From the NCBI RefSeq assembly GCF_900178525.1, contig NZ_FXDJ01000009.1, positions 1-64,000 of the forward strand: DNA of 64,000 bases. Direction: 5' to 3'. A program made the translations under genes and the position numbers. The notes below the pieces were generated by a model. That model worked only from the letters and a program-made list of their open reading frames with translations, was not told where the DNA came from and searched no databases. Positions 35,087 to 46,426 of this stretch are shown one piece after another (position 1 is the first letter of the stretch; each line of letters begins with the position of its first letter). The DNA is from Massilibacteroides vaginae. GTDB lineage: Bacteria > Bacteroidota > Bacteroidia > Bacteroidales > Tannerellaceae.

Positions 35087-37186
35087 ATGAAAGTAATAAT
35101 AGCAGAAAAACCCAGCGTAGCCCGTGATATAGCGGCTATTGTTGGTGCCGATAACCGCAAGGATGGTTATCTGGAGGGTAACGGATACGCCGTTACGTGG
35201 GCATTCGGTCATCTTGTTGGACTTGCCATGCCCGAACAATACGGTATCGCAGGATTTCAAAAAGAAAACCTGCCGATACTTCCCGATGAATTTAAGTTGA
35301 TTCCCCGTCAGGTAAAGGACGGAAAAGAATATAAGAACGACCCAGGTGTAATGAAACAACTTAAAATCATCAAAGAACTGTTCAGCAAGTCTGAACGCAT
35401 CATTGTCGCAACTGATGCCGGACGGGAAGGAGAACTTATATTTAGACTTATTTATCAATATCTGGAATGTAGCAAACCTTTTGACCGTCTTTGGATAAGC
35501 TCTCTTACTGACCAGGCTATCCGCAAAGGACTGGAGAATCTGATTGCGGGAAGAGAATATGACAACCTGTACGCTTCTGCCAAAGCCCGGAGCCAAGCCG
35601 ATTGGGTTGTCGGGATAAATGCTTCACAAGCCCTTTCAATATCCGCCGGGCACGGTGTATGGTCACTGGGACGTGTGCAAACGCCTACACTCGCTATGAT
35701 TTGCAGCCGTTACCTCGAAAACAAGGATTTCAAACCGCAAACCTATTTTCAGGTAAAGCTCCATACGACAAAAGATGCAACACAGTTCGCCGCCATTTCC
35801 ACCGAACGTTACGACACGAAACAGGACGCAGACACAATCTTAGAGCGTATCCGCTCGTCAGAATCAGTCAGCGTTGTAAACGTAGAAACAAAGCAAGGAA
35901 GTCAGGAGCCACCTTTACTCTACGACCTGACCACCTTGCAGAAAGAAGCGAACAGCCGACATAGTTTTTCTGCCGATAAAACCCTGTCGGTTGCTCAATC
36001 GCTTTACGAAGCAAAGCTCATTTCTTATCCCAGAACTGGAAGCCGTTACATTTCCGATGATGTTTTTGCCGAGATACCTGCCCTTATCAACCAGTTATCT
36101 GCTTACACTACATTTGGCACTTATGCTGAAATGTTATCAGGTAAAGAACTGAACAAACGTTCGGTAAACGATAAGAAAGTAACCGACCACCATGCCCTGA
36201 TTATTACCGAAAATATGCCGGACACTATTTCAGCAGACCAACGCATTATATACGATATGATTTCAGGGCGTATGCTTGAAGCATTTTCAGGTAAATGCAC
36301 CAAAGAGAACACATCCGTTTCTTTGGATGCGTCAGGAGTTTCGTTTTCTATCAAAGGCAGTGTAATCCTAATTCCGGGTTGGCGTGCCGTTTTCAATGCC
36401 CCTGACGAAGAGAAGGGAGAAGATGATGCGTTGGCTCTGCCTGAACTTTCCAATGGAGACATACTTCCCATTAAAGGAACTGATTTACTGGAGAAGCAAA
36501 CCAAACCTCGTCCGTTACATACGGAAAGCAGCTTGCTCTCTGCGATGGAAACCTGCGGTAAAGACCTTAGTGACGAATCCGAACGGGAAGCCATTAAAGA
36601 ATCGGGTATCGGAACACCTGCTACCCGTGCCAGTATCATCGAAACACTATTCTCCCGTGAGTATATCGTTAGGGAAAAGAAATCCCTTGTTCCTACCAAT
36701 AAAGGATTGGTTGTATATCTCGCTGTTCGTGATAAAAAGATAGCGGATATTTCCATGACAGGTGAGTGGGAAAGTGCTCTGAATAGAATAGCGTTGGGGG
36801 AAATGGATGCGGGAACGTTCCATAAGGCGATTGAAGTATATGCCACACAGATTACCACCGAACTATTGGAGAACAAAATCGAAGGTGGAAACACAAGGGA
36901 AAGTTGCCCGTGCCCCAAATGTAAAAGCGGTCAGGTAACGATTTTTCAAAAGGTTGCTAAATGTAACAATGAAGAATGTGGGCTTACTGTGTTCAGAAAC
37001 AAATCAGGCAAAGACCTGACCGACGGACAACTGAAAGACCTGCTTACTAAAGGAAAGACCGGAGTTATCAAGGGTTTCAAAAGTCGTGAAGATAAATCTT
37101 TCGATGCTTCCGTTACTTTTGATGCTGAATACAAAACTATTTTTTCATTTCCACCTAAGCCGGGTTTTAAAAAGAAAAGCAAATAA
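35087..37186 (+). CDS. topB: DNA topoisomerase III (type IA)
   Basis: A 699-residue type IA topoisomerase. The TOPRIM domain has E7 (IAEKPSVARDI) and ATDAGREGELIF at about 108-119; the active-site tyrosine is near 314 in KLISYPRTGSRY; the C-terminus carries a zinc-ribbon-like CPCPKCKSG with CNNEECGL near 605-630. It relaxes or decatenates single-stranded regions and is a standard ICE gene, probably helping replication or transfer of the excised circle. A CCACTAAAAAATCC motif lies 8 nt before the start. Confidence 0.95.
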   Translation: MKVIIAEKPSVARDIAAIVGADNRKDGYLEGNGYAVTWAFGHLVGLAMPEQYGIAGFQKENLPILPDEFKLIPRQVKDGKEYKNDPGVMKQLKIIKELFSKSERIIVATDAGREGELIFRLIYQYLECSKPFDRLWISSLTDQAIRKGLENLIAGREYDNLYASAKARSQADWVVGINASQALSISAGHGVWSLGRVQTPTLAMICSRYLENKDFKPQTYFQVKLHTTKDATQFAAISTERYDTKQDADTILERIRSSESVSVVNVETKQGSQEPPLLYDLTTLQKEANSRHSFSADKTLSVAQSLYEAKLISYPRTGSRYISDDVFAEIPALINQLSAYTTFGTYAEMLSGKELNKRSVNDKKVTDHHALIITENMPDTISADQRIIYDMISGRMLEAFSGKCTKENTSVSLDASGVSFSIKGSVILIPGWRAVFNAPDEEKGEDDALALPELSNGDILPIKGTDLLEKQTKPRPLHTESSLLSAMETCGKDLSDESEREAIKESGIGTPATRASIIETLFSREYIVREKKSLVPTNKGLVVYLAVRDKKIADISMTGEWESALNRIALGEMDAGTFHKAIEVYATQITTELLENKIEGGNTRESCPCPKCKSGQVTIFQKVAKCNNEECGLTVFRNKSGKDLTDGQLKDLLTKGKTGVIKGFKSREDKSFDASVTFDAEYKTIFSFPPKPGFKKKSK

Positions 37187-37343
37187 AGTGCTATCTTTGC
37201 CACTAAAGAATCTCGTAAGGGCTGTCATTAATAAGCGATTGTTAAGTTCAGTTACTTCGGATTTTTTAGTGGTGGCACCTGGGGAGGGATACCCTGGGTG
37301 CCTTTTTCTATTTTTCAAGTTTTACCACTAAAAAATTCATAGT
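37187..37343. repeat. nested inverted repeat between topB and the DUF1896 gene
   Basis: Outer arms ATTTTTTAGTGGT (37261-37273) and ACCACTAAAAAAT (37324-37336) are a perfect inverted pair of the element's 14-bp leader motif. Inside is a hairpin GGCACC...GGTGCC followed by TTTTT (about 37274-37307), a likely terminator for topB. A degenerate third copy, CCACTAAAGAATCT, lies at 37200-37213 right after a TATCTTTG -7-like element (37192-37199). Confidence 0.65.
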
Positions 37344-37790
37344 ATGAAATACAATTCAAATTTAGAGCCTGCGGAAATGTCTTATTTCCGCCTTAATTTA
37401 CTATCTTATTTACGTGATTCCCATCCCGATAAAGCAAATGACCTTTCATTTATTGCTGGACGTGGAGATATGGCAGCCGAAGCGTACAGTGATGCCATCA
37501 AAAACGGTTTAAACCATATACAGGCTGCCGAAATTGCCAACGAAATCCTGTTCAGAGGACTGCATTTCTCTCCGCTTAATACAATCGTAGAAATACTTTG
37601 GAATGAGTTTTTTGACGAAGTATCTCCGGGCATAGCCCAAGAGAAAGCAAAAGAATTGATGCCTGAATGTCAGGCGGTATTTGCCAAATACAACCTGAAC
37701 GATGATTTTGCCGAGACGACAGAGTACCAGTCGCTCTATACAGAGCTTGTCGGCACAATCCTGATTCTGCTCGAAGATGAGTTACAATAA
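37344..37790 (+). CDS. DUF1896 family protein
   Basis: A 148-residue, mostly helical protein of the DUF1896 family of Bacteroidales elements: [40 protein letters not shown] and the FHSPLN-like [16 protein letters not shown] segment are visible. It always seems to sit ahead of the giant methylase-helicase gene, as here, with a 14-nt overlap. Function unknown. A CCACTAAAAAATTC motif lies 5 nt before its start. Confidence 0.85.
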   Translation: MKYNSNLEPAEMSYFRLNLLSYLRDSHPDKANDLSFIAGRGDMAAEAYSDAIKNGLNHIQAAEIANEILFRGLHFSPLNTIVEILWNEFFDEVSPGIAQEKAKELMPECQAVFAKYNLNDDFAETTEYQSLYTELVGTILILLEDELQ

Positions 37791-40700
37791 GCGAACTCAT
37801 TTGCGTCAGAATATCGACGCAATTAAGTTAGCGTTTAGGCTCGACAAGGAAAATAGAAAAGCAACCCTACAAGAACAAGAGATACTTGCCGCTTATTCAG
37901 GGTTTGGTGGGATTAAGGCAATTCTTAATCCTGCCTACAAACCCGAAGATATAAGCAGATGGTCTAAATCCGAAGTCGAGCTTTTTCCGTTGGTGCAGGA
38001 ACTTCACGAGGTACTCCGTGAAAATTCTGCCACGCCCGATGAATACAAACGCTATGTAGGTTCCCTTAAAAGCTCCATCCTGACCGCATTTTATACGCCA
38101 AAGCCTGTCATTGATGTACTGGCTGATACTTTGCGGGATAACGGAATAACACCGACACGTTTTTTGGAACCCAGTGCCGGAACAGGTGCTTTTATATCCT
38201 CTTTCAAGGAAACAGCACCCCAAGCCGAAGTTACCAGTTTTGAAAAAGATTTGCTGACAGGCAAAATACTTTCACACCTTTATCCGCAAGATAAAGTCCG
38301 AATTGAGGGTTATGAAAAAATGGAAGGACGCTACTCGCAATATTTCGATGTGATAGCCTCCAATATCCCGTTTGGCGATATTGCCGTATTTGATCCTTTA
38401 CTGTCTAACCATGAAATACCTGCCGTAAAACAATCTACACAGGCTATCCATAACTACTTTTTCACCAAAAGTGTTATGTCGGCCAGAGAGGGTGGAATTA
38501 TTGCTTTTATCACTTCACAAGGTGTTCTCAATTCGGAACAAAACAAGCCGATACGGGAATACCTAATGAACACCTGTAATGTCGTTTCGGCAATTCGTTT
38601 GCCGAACAATCTCTTTTCCGACCATGCCGGAACAGAAGTTGGGAGCGACCTGATTATCCTGCAACGGAATAATAAAAACATTGTTCCAAGTGTGCGGCAA
38701 CAGGATTTTATCGAATCCCGAAAGCTGTCGAACGGTATTTCTATCAATAACCTGTTCCGTGATTTTAACAGGGTAATACAAACCCAATCTAAAATAGACA
38801 CCGACCCTTACGGAAAGCCTGCGATTGTCTTTACCCACGAGGGAGGGGTTGACGGTATTTCTAAAGACCTGCGACAAATGCTTACAGCCGATTTTTCGCA
38901 ACATCTGGATCTGCATCTTTACCAAACTTATGCACAAGAAACGGATGTATCCCAAACAAGAAAAAGCACACATGAGCTGGATCGGGAAGAACATTCATTA
39001 GGTTGGAAAGATGTACTCTCGGACGACCAACTGGAAGAACAAGGTATCTCTACAACACAAAATGAGCAACAGGAGAATACCGAAACGCAAGTTAAGTCGA
39101 AACAGTTTTCTGGTACTCTTTTCGATATGGATGATCCTGCCATTAAAAAAACGCCGACTACGGAGGCGAAACCTCAATCCGTGTCACAGCAGCCCTTAAT
39201 CACACTCTATGACCTTTTCGGATTTACGCAGGAGGAACGAAGCCAGGTCAAAAGGCCACGCAAACGAGGGAGTAAGAAAAAAGACGAACGTCAACAAACA
39301 ATCCCTCTTGACTGGAGAGAGGAGTTACAGCAATCCAACAGACAAAAGCAGGAGCAGGCAAACGCAAACACTTATCCCGTAGAAGATGCCCGAAAGGAAG
39401 AACAGTTGGAACGGTTGAAAGAAGAAGTCGAACAAGAACGAAAGGAACGCATGAAGCCTGTTCCGTATTTAAGTGAAAATATGCCGACCCATTATCGTGA
39501 AGGTTCGCTTGTGACTGATGAGAATAACCGTATCGGATATTTACGCGACTTGCAAGGATTTCAACCGATGTTCCATCCGTTGGAACTCACGGGTACCCAG
39601 CAGATGAAAGCATCCCTTTATATTGAGATACGGGACACTTATCATCACCTGTATAGCAACGAAGCAACAAGGTTGGAAGCAAACCCTGCACTTCGTGAAA
39701 TGCTAAACAGGCTTTACGACGATTTTACCCGTCGCTTTGGAAATATCAACGATGCGAAAAATCTGAGCCTGATTAAAATGGATGCCGGAGGAACGGAAAT
39801 TCTTTCCCTCGAACGCTATGTAAACGGGCAGGCAGTCAAAGCCGATATTTTCCAACAACCCGTAGCTTTTAATCCCAATGAGATTACCCATGCCGATAAC
39901 GCACGGGAAGCTCTGACCGCTTCGCTTAACAAGTATGCCGAAGTAAACCTCGATTACATGGCAGGACTTACCGAAAGAACTTCGGAAGAGATACTGGAGG
40001 AGCTAAAAGGACAGGTATTCTACAATCCCATGATTGGCGGATATGAAATTAAGGACAGGTTCATAAGCGGGAATGTGATTGCCAAAGCGGAGCATGTTGA
40101 ACGTTATTTGGAGAACCACCTCGATAACGAAGCGGCAAAAGAATCGCTTGCGGTACTTCAGGAAGCAACACCCCGTCCGATACCTTTTGAGGATTTGGAT
40201 TTCAACTTCGGGGAGCGATGGATTCCGACTGGTATTTACAGCAAGTATGCAACCCATTTGTTCGACACCAATGTATCGGTAGTGTATGCAAATAACATAG
40301 ACGAATATAGCCTGAAAGCCGATAGTAAGAACATAAAGATTTACGACCAGTATGCCGTAAAATCCCAAAGTCGGACTTTTGACGGTATCGCCCTGATGAA
40401 ACATGCCCTGCACAATACCTCTCCTGATATTACAAAGAAAGTCAATAAACTGATTGATGGAGAGATTAAAGAGGTCAAAGTGCGTGATGCTGAATCAATC
40501 CAACTCGCCAATTCCAAGATTGATGAGATACGCAACGGTTTTACCGAATGGCTGAATGAACAATCACAGGAATTTAAAGACCGATTAGCGGATAAGTATA
40601 ACCGTACATTTAACTGCTTTGTCCGTCCTGATTACGATGGTAGTCATCAGGAGTTCCCCGGATTAGACTTGAAAGGATTGGGTATTCCCGATTTATACAA

Positions 40701-43419
40701 GAGTCAAAAGGATGCCGTCTGGATGGATAAGCTCAATGGAGGCGGGATAATCGACCATGAAGTAGGTGGTGGTAAAACGCTGATAATGTGCGTCAGTGCT
40801 TACGAAAAGAAACGGTTGGGATTAGTCAATAAACCGCTTATCATGGCACTTAAAGCCAATGTACACGAGATAGCTCAAACTTTTTGTACGGCTTATCCCA
40901 ATGCAAAAGTATTGTATCCGGGCAAGGAAGATTTTACACCTGCCAAGCGGGCAAGAATTTTCAATGAGATGAAGAACAATAATTGGGATGCCATCATTTT
41001 AACACACGAACAATTCGGAATGATACCACAGTCGCCTGAAATACAGCAACGAATATTACAGGCGGAACTTGACAGCGTGGAAGAAAATCTGGAAGTATTA
41101 CGGGCACAGGGTAAAGAGATTTCCCGTGCTATGGAAAAAGGTTTAATCAAAAGACAGCTTAACCTTGAAGCCAAATTAAGCAATGTGGCATACCAAATCG
41201 AGAACCGTAAGGATGATACCGTCGATTTTCGTTTGATGGGTATTGACCATTTGTATGTGGACGAATCGCACCGCTTCAAGAACCTGACCTTTACCACCCG
41301 CCATGACCGAGTTGCAGGACTGGGTAATGCAGAAGGCTCACAACGGGCACTCAATATGCTTTTTGCCCTGCGTACCATTCAGGAAAGGACAGATAAGGAT
41401 TTAGGTGCTACTTTTCTTTCGGGCACCACCATATCAAACTCTCTGACTGAATTATATCTTTTATTTAAATACCTGCGACCTAACGAATTGGAACGACAGG
41501 GCATTAATACGTTTGATGCTTGGGCAGCCATATTTGCCAAAAAGTCGATAGACTATGAATTTTCGGTAACGAATGAGATTGTACAGAAAGAACGCTTCCG
41601 GTATTTCATTAAAGTACCCGAACTGGCGGCTTTCTATGCCGAAATAACGGACTATCGCTCTGCGGAGGATATTGGTATCGACCGACCTGTAAAGAATGAA
41701 ATTCTGCACAATATTCCGCCTACTCCCGACCAACAGGAATTTATCGGGAAGTTGGTAGAGTTTGCCAGAACAGGCAATGCGGAATTATTGGGACGACCTA
41801 AGTTATCGGAAAGCGAAGAAAAGGCAAAGATGTTGATTGCTACCGATTACGCCCGTAAAATGTCGCTCGATATGCGCCTGATTAGTCCTAAGTATGAAGA
41901 CCATGTAGATAATAAAGCATCTCATGTGGCTAAAATGGTTGCAGATTATTACAAAAAGTTCGATGCACATAAGGCAACCCAGTTCGTCTTTTCCGATTTG
42001 GGAACCTATAAGCCGGGCGAATGGAATCCTTGTTCCGAAATAAAACGTAAACTGATGGATGACTACGGAATCCCCGCTCACGAAATACGTTTTATTCAGG
42101 AAGCTAAAACCGACAAGGCACGAAAAACAATGATAGCCGACATGAATAGTGGTAAAATACGTGTATTGTTTGGCTCTACTGAAATGTTGGGAACAGGAGT
42201 GAACGCACAAAAACGTTGTGTTGCTATCCATCATTTAGATAGTCCTTGGCGACCGTCAGATCTGGAACAACGGGACGGGCGAGGTATACGCAAAGGCAAT
42301 GATATTGCGAAAATGTATGCCGATAATAAAGTTGATGTAGTTATCTATGCTGTTGAGAAATCATTGGATGCTTATAAATTCGGACTTCTGCATAATAAGC
42401 AACTTTTTATCCGTCAGTTGAAAAACAATTCATTAGGTAGCCGTACCATCGACGAGGGTAGCATGGACGAAAAAGGCGGCATGAACTTTTCCGAATACGT
42501 GGCTATTCTTTCAGGTAATACCGAATTATTGGAAAAGGCACGTTTAGAAAAGAAAATCGCTTCTTTGGAATCGGAACGACAGGCGTTTATGCGTGGTAAA
42601 TCTTCATCACGTTATAAGTTAGAGAGCATTATGTCCGATGTGGAAAAGAATAACGGATATATTAATCGTATTACCAAAGATATAAATGCGTTTAACTCCC
42701 GTGTTCAATACGCACAAGACGGAACTACACGCCTGAATCCGGTACAGTTGGAAGGACTAAAAGGGAGCGACCCCAAAGAGGTTGGAGCAAAGCTCAATGA
42801 GATAGCCGAAAAAGCACGTACCTACGGTGCGTATGAACAAATCGGTACGCTATATGGTTTTAACTTGCTTGTCAAATCCGAAACCACAAATAAAGAGGGT
42901 TTTGATGTGATACAAAACCGTTTCTTTATTAAGGGAGAAGGGGAACTGTTGTATAACTACAATCACGGGGTGATGGCTACCGATCCGAAAACAGCTGCAC
43001 AGAATTTCCTGAACGCACTCGATACCATGCCGAAGCTGTTGGAGAAATACCAAACTGATAATGAGAAACTGCAAAAGGATATTCCTGTACTCAAAGAAGT
43101 GGTTGAAGGATCTTGGCGAAAAGAGCCGGAGTTGAAAGTGCTGAAAGATGATTTGATAAAGTTAGACCGTGAAATTCAACTTTCATTGAATCCTATCAGT
43201 GAAACCGAAGGTGTTCCTGTTGAAAATAATTCTGATGTTACTATTAATCAGCAGAACCAGTCGCAGGGAAAATCCGAAACTTCGATTGCTCAGGATGCTT
43301 CGATGCCGAACACCTTGCAAGGTATTAAAGAGGTTATGGGAGATAGGCTTGTTATTGCCTCAGTGAGTGGAAGTTCGCCGAAAGTAGAGAAAAGAGAATC
43401 CAAGTCTTTAAAGATGTAA
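37777..43419 (+). CDS. giant N6-adenine methylase-helicase protein (DarB-like)
   Basis: A 1880-residue fusion. The N-terminal methyltransferase has a SAM motif [11 protein letters not shown] near 129 and a catalytic NPPY-type motif NIPFGD near 195. A charged linker (about 390-580) follows. The C-terminal SNF2/superfamily 2 helicase has VGGGKT near 996, DESHRFKN near 1161, and motif [13 protein letters not shown] near 1497, then a coiled-coil tail. The layout is that of the large ICE and phage proteins related to P1 DarB, thought to protect incoming DNA from restriction. It overlaps the DUF1896 gene and is closed by a terminator. Confidence 0.88.
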   Translation: MSYNKRTHLRQNIDAIKLAFRLDKENRKATLQEQEILAAYSGFGGIKAILNPAYKPEDISRWSKSEVELFPLVQELHEVLRENSATPDEYKRYVGSLKSSILTAFYTPKPVIDVLADTLRDNGITPTRFLEPSAGTGAFISSFKETAPQAEVTSFEKDLLTGKILSHLYPQDKVRIEGYEKMEGRYSQYFDVIASNIPFGDIAVFDPLLSNHEIPAVKQSTQAIHNYFFTKSVMSAREGGIIAFITSQGVLNSEQNKPIREYLMNTCNVVSAIRLPNNLFSDHAGTEVGSDLIILQRNNKNIVPSVRQQDFIESRKLSNGISINNLFRDFNRVIQTQSKIDTDPYGKPAIVFTHEGGVDGISKDLRQMLTADFSQHLDLHLYQTYAQETDVSQTRKSTHELDREEHSLGWKDVLSDDQLEEQGISTTQNEQQENTETQVKSKQFSGTLFDMDDPAIKKTPTTEAKPQSVSQQPLITLYDLFGFTQEERSQVKRPRKRGSKKKDERQQTIPLDWREELQQSNRQKQEQANANTYPVEDARKEEQLERLKEEVEQERKERMKPVPYLSENMPTHYREGSLVTDENNRIGYLRDLQGFQPMFHPLELTGTQQMKASLYIEIRDTYHHLYSNEATRLEANPALREMLNRLYDDFTRRFGNINDAKNLSLIKMDAGGTEILSLERYVNGQAVKADIFQQPVAFNPNEITHADNAREALTASLNKYAEVNLDYMAGLTERTSEEILEELKGQVFYNPMIGGYEIKDRFISGNVIAKAEHVERYLENHLDNEAAKESLAVLQEATPRPIPFEDLDFNFGERWIPTGIYSKYATHLFDTNVSVVYANNIDEYSLKADSKNIKIYDQYAVKSQSRTFDGIALMKHALHNTSPDITKKVNKLIDGEIKEVKVRDAESIQLANSKIDEIRNGFTEWLNEQSQEFKDRLADKYNRTFNCFVRPDYDGSHQEFPGLDLKGLGIPDLYKSQKDAVWMDKLNGGGIIDHEVGGGKTLIMCVSAYEKKRLGLVNKPLIMALKANVHEIAQTFCTAYPNAKVLYPGKEDFTPAKRARIFNEMKNNNWDAIILTHEQFGMIPQSPEIQQRILQAELDSVEENLEVLRAQGKEISRAMEKGLIKRQLNLEAKLSNVAYQIENRKDDTVDFRLMGIDHLYVDESHRFKNLTFTTRHDRVAGLGNAEGSQRALNMLFALRTIQERTDKDLGATFLSGTTISNSLTELYLLFKYLRPNELERQGINTFDAWAAIFAKKSIDYEFSVTNEIVQKERFRYFIKVPELAAFYAEITDYRSAEDIGIDRPVKNEILHNIPPTPDQQEFIGKLVEFARTGNAELLGRPKLSESEEKAKMLIATDYARKMSLDMRLISPKYEDHVDNKASHVAKMVADYYKKFDAHKATQFVFSDLGTYKPGEWNPCSEIKRKLMDDYGIPAHEIRFIQEAKTDKARKTMIADMNSGKIRVLFGSTEMLGTGVNAQKRCVAIHHLDSPWRPSDLEQRDGRGIRKGNDIAKMYADNKVDVVIYAVEKSLDAYKFGLLHNKQLFIRQLKNNSLGSRTIDEGSMDEKGGMNFSEYVAILSGNTELLEKARLEKKIASLESERQAFMRGKSSSRYKLESIMSDVEKNNGYINRITKDINAFNSRVQYAQDGTTRLNPVQLEGLKGSDPKEVGAKLNEIAEKARTYGAYEQIGTLYGFNLLVKSETTNKEGFDVIQNRFFIKGEGELLYNYNHGVMATDPKTAAQNFLNALDTMPKLLEKYQTDNEKLQKDIPVLKEVVEGSWRKEPELKVLKDDLIKLDREIQLSLNPISETEGVPVENNSDVTINQQNQSQGKSETSIAQDASMPNTLQGIKEVMGDRLVIASVSGSSPKVEKRESKSLKM

Positions 43420-43424
43420 AAATC

Positions 43425-43464
43425 AAAGCCCGTGCCTGTCATCTACGACGGTACGGGCTTTTTC
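43425..43464 (+). terminator. terminator after the methylase-helicase gene
   Basis: AAAGCCCGTGCC and GGTACGGGCTTT pair with one G-T wobble, 13-nt loop, then T-rich. It lies between convergent genes and may serve both directions. Confidence 0.8.
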
Positions 43465-43490
43465 AAGATTATGAACACAAAAACAAATAA

Positions 43491-43796
43491 TTATAGCTTT
43501 TTATTATTTCCCCTTTTTTTGTTGAAATTTTCTCGAATAAAAATATGGACATCACTTTCTTTATAATAAGTTTTGTGGTAGACTGTCTGAAATGGTAACT
43601 CTCCTGAACTGCGATAACGCTGCAAGGTTCGTTTGCTGACATTGAGTAACTGGCATAAATCCTGATTGTCAAATAACAGTTCTCCATCTAACATATTTCT
43701 ACGTTGGCTCATTTTATCGAGTTTCTTGTCCTGTTTATCCAAGCGATCTAAAATTCGCTCCATCCATGCTTCAAAATTTTCTTTATCTATATACAT
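43491..43796 (-). CDS. helix-turn-helix protein
   Basis: A 101-residue protein. The N-terminal 45 residues form a charged helix (ILDRLDKQDKKLDKM); the C-terminal part is an excisionase/MerR-like winged helix: DLCQLLNVSKRTLQRYRSSG then YYKESDVHIFI. This small HTH type is frequent on Bacteroides ICEs near excision or replication genes. It follows the primase/helicase gene by 11 nt and resembles the other HTH gene upstream of it. Likely a DNA-binding regulator or excisionase-like factor. Confidence 0.8.
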   Translation of the reverse strand: MYIDKENFEAWMERILDRLDKQDKKLDKMSQRRNMLDGELLFDNQDLCQLLNVSKRTLQRYRSSGELPFQTVYHKTYYKESDVHIFIRENFNKKRGNNKKL

Positions 43797-43807
43797 AGTA
43801 TGCTGTT

Positions 43808-45850
43808 TTAGATGTTATGCCCTATCATAAAGTAGTTTTGATTGGACGGATCTTTAATAATTATCTCTTTCTCACGCATAAACTTGATGTAGCTTTTGGC
43901 TGTACGCTCTTTTACATCCATGATTTGCTGTATGCGGTCGCACAAGTCGATATAAGTCAGGTGTTTTTGAGAAGCAAATATTTCACGAGCTACATTAGAC
44001 AACTCTGTTTCCTTACGTTTTTCTTTTTCTTCTCGTGGTTTTTCTCCTATGTAGATGTGCATCCCGGCTTCTTTATCCCATGAGAACTGCATTAAGGGAA
44101 CATCGAGCGGGCTTCCATCTCTAACTTTTAGAGCCTTTACTACCGATATCGACGGATCATTGTCAAGTTCTATACTTAGGATTGCAGCAGCCTTGCGTTG
44201 CAATTCAGACCCAAGATGCCCCCGCAGTTTTAACCCGTTGGGGACATAGTGGAGTACGCATATAATGCAGGTCTTGTATATTCCAGCTAAACGATACAGT
44301 TCATCTACAATTCGGATACTTTCTGCTTCATCATTGGCAGAAAGCACCAAATCCGCTATACCGTCAATAACAACCAGGCGAATGCCCTCATACTCGTAAT
44401 GATACTTATCCATACTCTGAACAATGGCTTGTAATCGTTCTTTTCGGGACATTCCGGTAAGTGAAAATGCTCTTAATTCTTGCGGCTTTTCTTGCAGTTT
44501 GGCACGCTTCAAAAGGTTGGTTACATTTTTAAAAAGTTGTACTTCTGATTGTTCGGTATCATAAAGCAAGACCGCTTTATTGTCGGAATTATCTCGGACA
44601 TCAACTCCTAATGTGTCAATAAGTTTGTTTTCTTTTCTTATAGAGCCTGCGATAAGAGCAGCGACATAGTTGCTTTTGCCTGTACCTTCTCCGCCTGTTA
44701 TACAAAGGATATTTCCCTGAGTTCCCAAAGGAACATCGCCGGCAGAGATAACTTCCTCTGCTTTTGCAGGAGGATTGTTAAAGTCAATTTCGCACGATTT
44801 CAGCATGGTCATTGTTTCACTATATAGGTTTTCGAGAAAATCGAGGAATAGTTGACGGAACTCTTTTCGGCTATTTCCTTTACTGAAATAGTTGGTTACA
44901 TCTTTATCTTTCTTTTCGCCTGAAAGTGGCAAAGCAAGCCGCTTAACACCGTAGCCAGACAAAGTTTTTTCGTGTTTTATAGCACTGTCTATTCCTGTTT
45001 TATCAACATCATAGAGCAATACAATATGTTTAAACCGAAACGTCAGCTTGTAGATAATTCCTGTCGGAATCGTTGAAGTTTCACTATTGAAGCAAATTGC
45101 ATGAAAGCCATGAGCGGCAAGTGTCATTACATCTTTTTCTCCGCCTGTAATAAATAAAGCATCTCCTTTTGCGGGTAATTGCTCAAGTCCGAAGCAGTAA
45201 TTCTCACCAAGATTTCCACCATACAAAAAACGTATTTCCGAAAACGGTCGATAGATTTTAATGTGCCGCTTACCCATGTAGCCGAATAGCGGCTCATTCT
45301 CTGATGAAGTATAGAAGAAAGGCTTGTCATCTTTATTTACACTTCTAAACTCTTTCAGGGATACAGCTCTGTATAGTTTGAGTATTTCGGGAGTAATACC
45401 TGATTGCATCCAGAATTCCAGTTCTTTTTGGGTGAAGTTTTGCTGTATGATATTATAAGTTTTGATTTTAGGTTGTTCGATATTAACTGGATTATTTCTT
45501 GGTGTAACTGCCTGTGTAGTAAAGGCAGTATAATCCGAATTACCTAATCCTAAAGACATATCCCTGTTTATGATATTCAATATTTCAACGAAATCTATCC
45601 CATTGCTACAATCTAAGCCTTTCAACTTGCCGACAAAGAAGAAGCAATCACCACTGAAATCATCATTACCAAAATCCTTAATCCGATAGATATCCCCACG
45701 ACGGTCGAAATAGATATTACATGACGCTTTACGGTCATCATACAGAGGATTAAGGAAATTGCGTCCTGTTTTCCACTGTCCCGAAATGTAGTGTTTGAAT
45801 ACATCCAAACCACTATTCGTTCGTCTTAAGATTTCGTCTTTGTTGAGCAT
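43808..45850 (-). CDS. primase (Toprim)-helicase (RepA/DnaB-like) protein
   Basis: A 680-residue replication-type protein. The N-terminus has a primase-like zinc-domain remnant (NPLYDDRKASCNIYFDRRGD). The Toprim domain follows: FITGGEKDVMTLAAHG near 230 and IVLLYDVDKTG near 272. A RecA-fold helicase has Walker A TGGEGTGKSN near 384-393 and a Walker B-like VVIDGIADLV. The last 60 residues look like a winged helix. It probably initiates replication of the excised circle or primes the transferred strand, standing in for the missing TraP primase. ATG at 45850 (MLNKDEIL) is favoured over 45877 because it reduces the overlap with the HTH gene. Confidence 0.82.
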   Translation of the reverse strand: MLNKDEILRRTNSGLDVFKHYISGQWKTGRNFLNPLYDDRKASCNIYFDRRGDIYRIKDFGNDDFSGDCFFFVGKLKGLDCSNGIDFVEILNIINRDMSLGLGNSDYTAFTTQAVTPRNNPVNIEQPKIKTYNIIQQNFTQKELEFWMQSGITPEILKLYRAVSLKEFRSVNKDDKPFFYTSSENEPLFGYMGKRHIKIYRPFSEIRFLYGGNLGENYCFGLEQLPAKGDALFITGGEKDVMTLAAHGFHAICFNSETSTIPTGIIYKLTFRFKHIVLLYDVDKTGIDSAIKHEKTLSGYGVKRLALPLSGEKKDKDVTNYFSKGNSRKEFRQLFLDFLENLYSETMTMLKSCEIDFNNPPAKAEEVISAGDVPLGTQGNILCITGGEGTGKSNYVAALIAGSIRKENKLIDTLGVDVRDNSDNKAVLLYDTEQSEVQLFKNVTNLLKRAKLQEKPQELRAFSLTGMSRKERLQAIVQSMDKYHYEYEGIRLVVIDGIADLVLSANDEAESIRIVDELYRLAGIYKTCIICVLHYVPNGLKLRGHLGSELQRKAAAILSIELDNDPSISVVKALKVRDGSPLDVPLMQFSWDKEAGMHIYIGEKPREEKEKRKETELSNVAREIFASQKHLTYIDLCDRIQQIMDVKERTAKSYIKFMREKEIIIKDPSNQNYFMIGHNI

Positions 45851-46172
45851 GGAGTTTATGATTTGAGATAAGATCATTCATACATTCGTCGGTACTGCGG
45901 ATTTTTTTCTCACTAAGCATCCGTTTTATTTCCGCAATAGTATAGTATGATTTGCCGGATATAATTGAGTAAGAAATTATTCGATTGCTTCGCAAGCGCT
46001 GAAGCGTCCGCTCGCTGATTTTAAGGAAGGTGCAAACCTCATAACCATCAACCCACATTTCGTCCGGGTTGATAGTATCATCTTCCTGATGATCTATGAC
46101 AAACTTTGCTATGGCATTAATCTTGGTGACCAGTTCTTTATATGCCTGCGATTCTATTGTTATGACATCCAT
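45813..46172 (-). CDS. helix-turn-helix protein
   Basis: A 119-residue protein with a central excisionase-like HTH (DGYEVCTFLKISERTLQRLR) followed by SYYTIAEIKRML. It is a distant paralogue of the HTH gene at 43491-43796, so the two flank the primase/helicase gene. Its 3' end overlaps that gene by 38 nt or more. In CTnDOT, small HTH proteins of this type act as excision or regulation factors; here it lies just downstream of repeats at 46230-46423 that it may recognise. Confidence 0.8.
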   Translation of the reverse strand: MDVITIESQAYKELVTKINAIAKFVIDHQEDDTINPDEMWVDGYEVCTFLKISERTLQRLRSNRIISYSIISGKSYYTIAEIKRMLSEKKIRSTDECMNDLISNHKLHAQQRRNLKTNE

Positions 46173-46229
46173 AATCGTAACTATTTGATTCGCTGCAAAG
46201 TTCGACTGTTTTTGGATGGCTGATAACGA

Positions 46230-46423
46230 GGTCGGTATGACTATTTTGAAAACTATTTGCAGTCTGCTTATTCATAGTTGCTTACAGCCCAATTTTACTT
46301 CCAAAATCAAAAGAAAAAATACGTAAAAGGTCGGTATCGTGATATTTACAAACCCAAACACCCGATTTTGACCTAAATTAGCATCAAAATCGGGTGTTTG
46401 AGGATATATACCGACCTCGGTAT
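46230..46423. repeat. GGTCGGTAT repeats and nested inverted repeat next to rteC
   Basis: GGTCGGTAT occurs directly at 46230-46238 and 46329-46337 and inverted at 46408-46416; CCTCGGTAT (46415-46423) is a near copy. Between the second and third copies lies a perfect 17-bp inverted repeat, CAAACACCCGATTTTGA (46355-46371) with TCAAAATCGGGTGTTTG (46384-46400). The set lies between rteC and the HTH-primase operon. Candidates are a regulator binding region or a replication origin; rteC termination by the hairpin is also possible. Confidence 0.65.
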
Positions 46424-46426
46424 TGG

